The notes beneath the pieces were generated by a model. The model made no database searches, was not told where the DNA came from, and saw nothing but the letters and a program-made list of their open reading frames with translations. The position numbers and the translations under genes were made by a program. A stretch of 64,000 nucleotides of DNA from Pseudomonas sp. TNT3 (GTDB taxonomy: Bacteria; Pseudomonadota; Gammaproteobacteria; Pseudomonadales; Pseudomonadaceae): assembly GCF_010095445.2 (NCBI RefSeq), contig NZ_WFGV02000018.1, forward strand, positions 1-64,000. Direction: 5' to 3'. Numbering within the stretch: the stretch's first letter is position 1; every line of letters starts with the position of its first letter. Below are positions 62,497 to 64,000 of the stretch, in pieces.

Positions 62497-63900
62497 ATGT
62501 CGACAGACAAGGTTTCTGTCCACGGCAGTTGGGCTAGCCGCTGGGTCTTCATACTCGCCGCGACCGGTTCGGCCGTGGGCCTGGGTAGTATCTGGAAATT
62601 CCCTTACATGGTCGGCGTCTATGGCGGGGGCGCCTTCGTGCTGATGTTCCTGGCCTGTATCGCGTTGATCGGTGTGCCGGTCATGCTGGCTGAAACCCTG
62701 ATCGGCCGTCGCGCCCGGCAAAGTCCGGCCAATGCCTTGAAGGTGCTGGCAATAGAAGCGGGGCATTCGGGCAAGTGGTCCTGGGGGGCATTCGCCGGGA
62801 TGATCACGGCGTTGCTGATCCTGTCTTTCTATAGTGTGGTGGGCGGCTGGTCGCTCGATTACATCATCGACATGGGGCGTGGGGACTTTCAGGGCGTCAC
62901 GCCAGACCAGGTCGGCGCGTACTTTGGCAATGTAATCGCCGACCCTTGGCGCCTGACACTTTGGCACACGGTTTTCATGCTCCTGTCAGCCGTTGTGATC
63001 GCCAAAGGCGTGGTTGCCGGGCTTGAGCGCAGCTTGCGGATCATGATGCCGTTGCTCTTTGTGATGATCCTGGTGCTGTTGGGTTACAGCATGACCACCG
63101 GGCATTTCATGGAAGGCGTGCATTTCATGTTCGACTTCCATCCGGAAAAAGTGCTCGATGGCTTGCTGCCAGCGATGGGGCACGCCTTCTTTTCCCTGAG
63201 TGTCGGCGTTGGCTCGATCATGATCTACGGCGCCTACATGCCGAAGAATTCGTCGATTTCCGGTACTGTCGTAGGTGTAGCGCTGCTGGATACGTTCGTA
63301 TCCCTTGTCGCTGGTCTGGCATTGTTTCCAATTGTGTTCGCTGCGGGCTTGAACCCAAGCGAAGGCCCGGGCCTGATGTTTGTCAGCCTTCCTTTTGCTT
63401 TTGGCAACGTGGCTTTCGGTCAGTTGATGGGCGTCGTGTTCTTCGTGCTGGTCGCAGTTGCAGCCTGGAGTTCGGCGATTTCGTTGCTGGAGCCGATGGT
63501 GGCTTATCTGGTTGAACGAACCAAAGTCCGACGCGCCTGGGTGACTTTCTGGTTGGCGTTCACCTGCTGGTTCGTAGGGTTGGGCACGGTTTTTTCCTTC
63601 AATATCTGGAAGGAAGCCAAGTTTTTCGTGAACGAAGGCGGAATGTTCCACCTCTATCAATGGGGTGCGGCAGGCGGTCTGGACTTCTTCGGCGTGATCG
63701 ATTTCTTCACCTCGCGGATCATGCTGCCTCTCGGTGGTTTATGTTTCGTGGTGTTTGCAGGCTGGGTGATGGGCCGTGAGGCCGTGCGTGATGAGTTGTC
63801 GATCCGCAGTCCGGTACTGTTTAACCTGTCCTTGTTTTTGATGCGCTATGTGGCGCCCATCGGCATTCTTGTAGTGTTTGCCGCCCAGCTGTGGAAGTGA
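62497..63900 (+). CDS. NSS-family sodium-dependent transporter
   Basis: 467 aa, about 11-12 hydrophobic segments. Neurotransmitter:sodium symporter family: [71 protein letters not shown]. Probably imports an amino acid with Na+. It lies between smpB and ratA, which are adjacent in many gammaproteobacteria. The ATG at 62497 has no clear ribosome site, so the start is less certain. Confidence 0.9.
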   Translation: MSTDKVSVHGSWASRWVFILAATGSAVGLGSIWKFPYMVGVYGGGAFVLMFLACIALIGVPVMLAETLIGRRARQSPANALKVLAIEAGHSGKWSWGAFAGMITALLILSFYSVVGGWSLDYIIDMGRGDFQGVTPDQVGAYFGNVIADPWRLTLWHTVFMLLSAVVIAKGVVAGLERSLRIMMPLLFVMILVLLGYSMTTGHFMEGVHFMFDFHPEKVLDGLLPAMGHAFFSLSVGVGSIMIYGAYMPKNSSISGTVVGVALLDTFVSLVAGLALFPIVFAAGLNPSEGPGLMFVSLPFAFGNVAFGQLMGVVFFVLVAVAAWSSAISLLEPMVAYLVERTKVRRAWVTFWLAFTCWFVGLGTVFSFNIWKEAKFFVNEGGMFHLYQWGAAGGLDFFGVIDFFTSRIMLPLGGLCFVVFAGWVMGREAVRDELSIRSPVLFNLSLFLMRYVAPIGILVVFAAQLWK

Positions 63901-63907
63901 CGCTGAC

Positions 63908-64000
63908 ATGACGACACATATTCAACGTTCGGCCCTGCTGCCTTATCCGGCGCAAGCGCTGTACGACCTGGTAAACGACGTGGCGCGTTACCCGGAGTTC
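63908..64000 (+). CDS. ratA: RatA-like SRPBCC protein, 5' fragment
   Basis: First 31 codons only: MTTHIQRSALLPYPAQALYD then LVNDVARYPEF, the start of the RatA/COQ10 START-domain family (ubiquinone-binding; RatA was described as a ribosome-association toxin in E. coli). The window ends here. Downstream, rnfH is expected by the usual order. Confidence 0.87.
   Translation, partial: MTTHIQRSALLPYPAQALYDLVNDVARYPEF

Noticed and set aside
1..64000. CRISPR array, prophage or complete insertion sequence
   Set aside because: No regularly spaced direct repeats, no cas genes, no transposase and no phage structural genes. All repeats are inverted REP-type pairs.
1..64000. tRNA genes
   Set aside because: The only tRNA-like T-arm and CCA end belong to tmRNA; no other cloverleaf was recognised by eye.
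63908..64000. RatA as a third toxin-antitoxin module
   Set aside because: RatA is mainly a ubiquinone-binding-type START protein; only 31 codons are visible and the partner is outside the window.

Overview
The window is a chromosomal segment of a fluorescent-type Pseudomonas (P. fluorescens/P. putida relatives). This rests on: the 5S rRNA; the recCBD, yfiRNB (tpbB), mmsAB, lldP-lutABC/dld and smpB-ratA gene orders; an ssrA tag reading ANDENYGQEFALAA; DUF1302/DUF1329 and DUF6124 genes; high GC; and many paired REP elements of the kind typical of this genus. No search was run, so family names come from motifs and recognised protein sequence.

Layout. 1-240: end of an rRNA operon (23S-5S spacer, 5S gene, terminator). 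350-9600: recC-recB-recD, coupled by overlapping start and stop codons. 9.7-12.1 kb: yfiR-yfiN-yfiB, a c-di-GMP signalling module. 12.1-15.6 kb: a LysR regulator divergent from mmsA-mmsB (valine degradation). 15.8-23.9 kb: small stress and redox genes (cupin, MerR, two NAD(P)H:quinone-type flavoproteins, quinol-monooxygenase-like ABM protein, TauE exporter, two LysR regulators, an SDR, a SulP transporter). 24.1-27.8 kb: a permease, RpiR regulator and D-aminoacylase operon with a 27-bp palindrome upstream. 27.9-28.5 kb: a DUF6124 gene with a long structured leader.

28.8-40.1 kb is the most interesting block. An AraC regulator is divergent from genes for an alkyl-DHAP-synthase-like flavoprotein, a GlpD-like dehydrogenase, an FGGY kinase, a secreted zinc phospholipase C/P1-nuclease-type enzyme, a DUF1302 barrel and a DUF1329 LolB-like protein. 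It looks like an uncharacterised (ether-)glycerolipid system.

40.1-51.4 kb: a FitAB-type toxin-antitoxin pair with a perfect operator palindrome, an McpS-like chemoreceptor, a periplasmic histidine phosphatase plus PAP2 phosphatase pair (probably envelope modification), a GNAT acetyltransferase, a FecI-FecR-TonB receptor iron-signalling unit with a Fur box, and a HipBA module. 51.4-53.0 kb: a small lipoprotein, ssrA (tmRNA) and two tandem paralogous Cys-containing periplasmic proteins. 53.1-61.8 kb: the lactate regulon (lldP, lutA, lutB, lutC, dld and divergent lldR, with an LldR-type operator). 61.9-64.0 kb: smpB (the protein partner of ssrA), an NSS transporter, and the start of ratA, cut by the window end.

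Inverted REP pairs (REPIN-like) of three arm families sit in most longer intergenic gaps, usually between transcription units.
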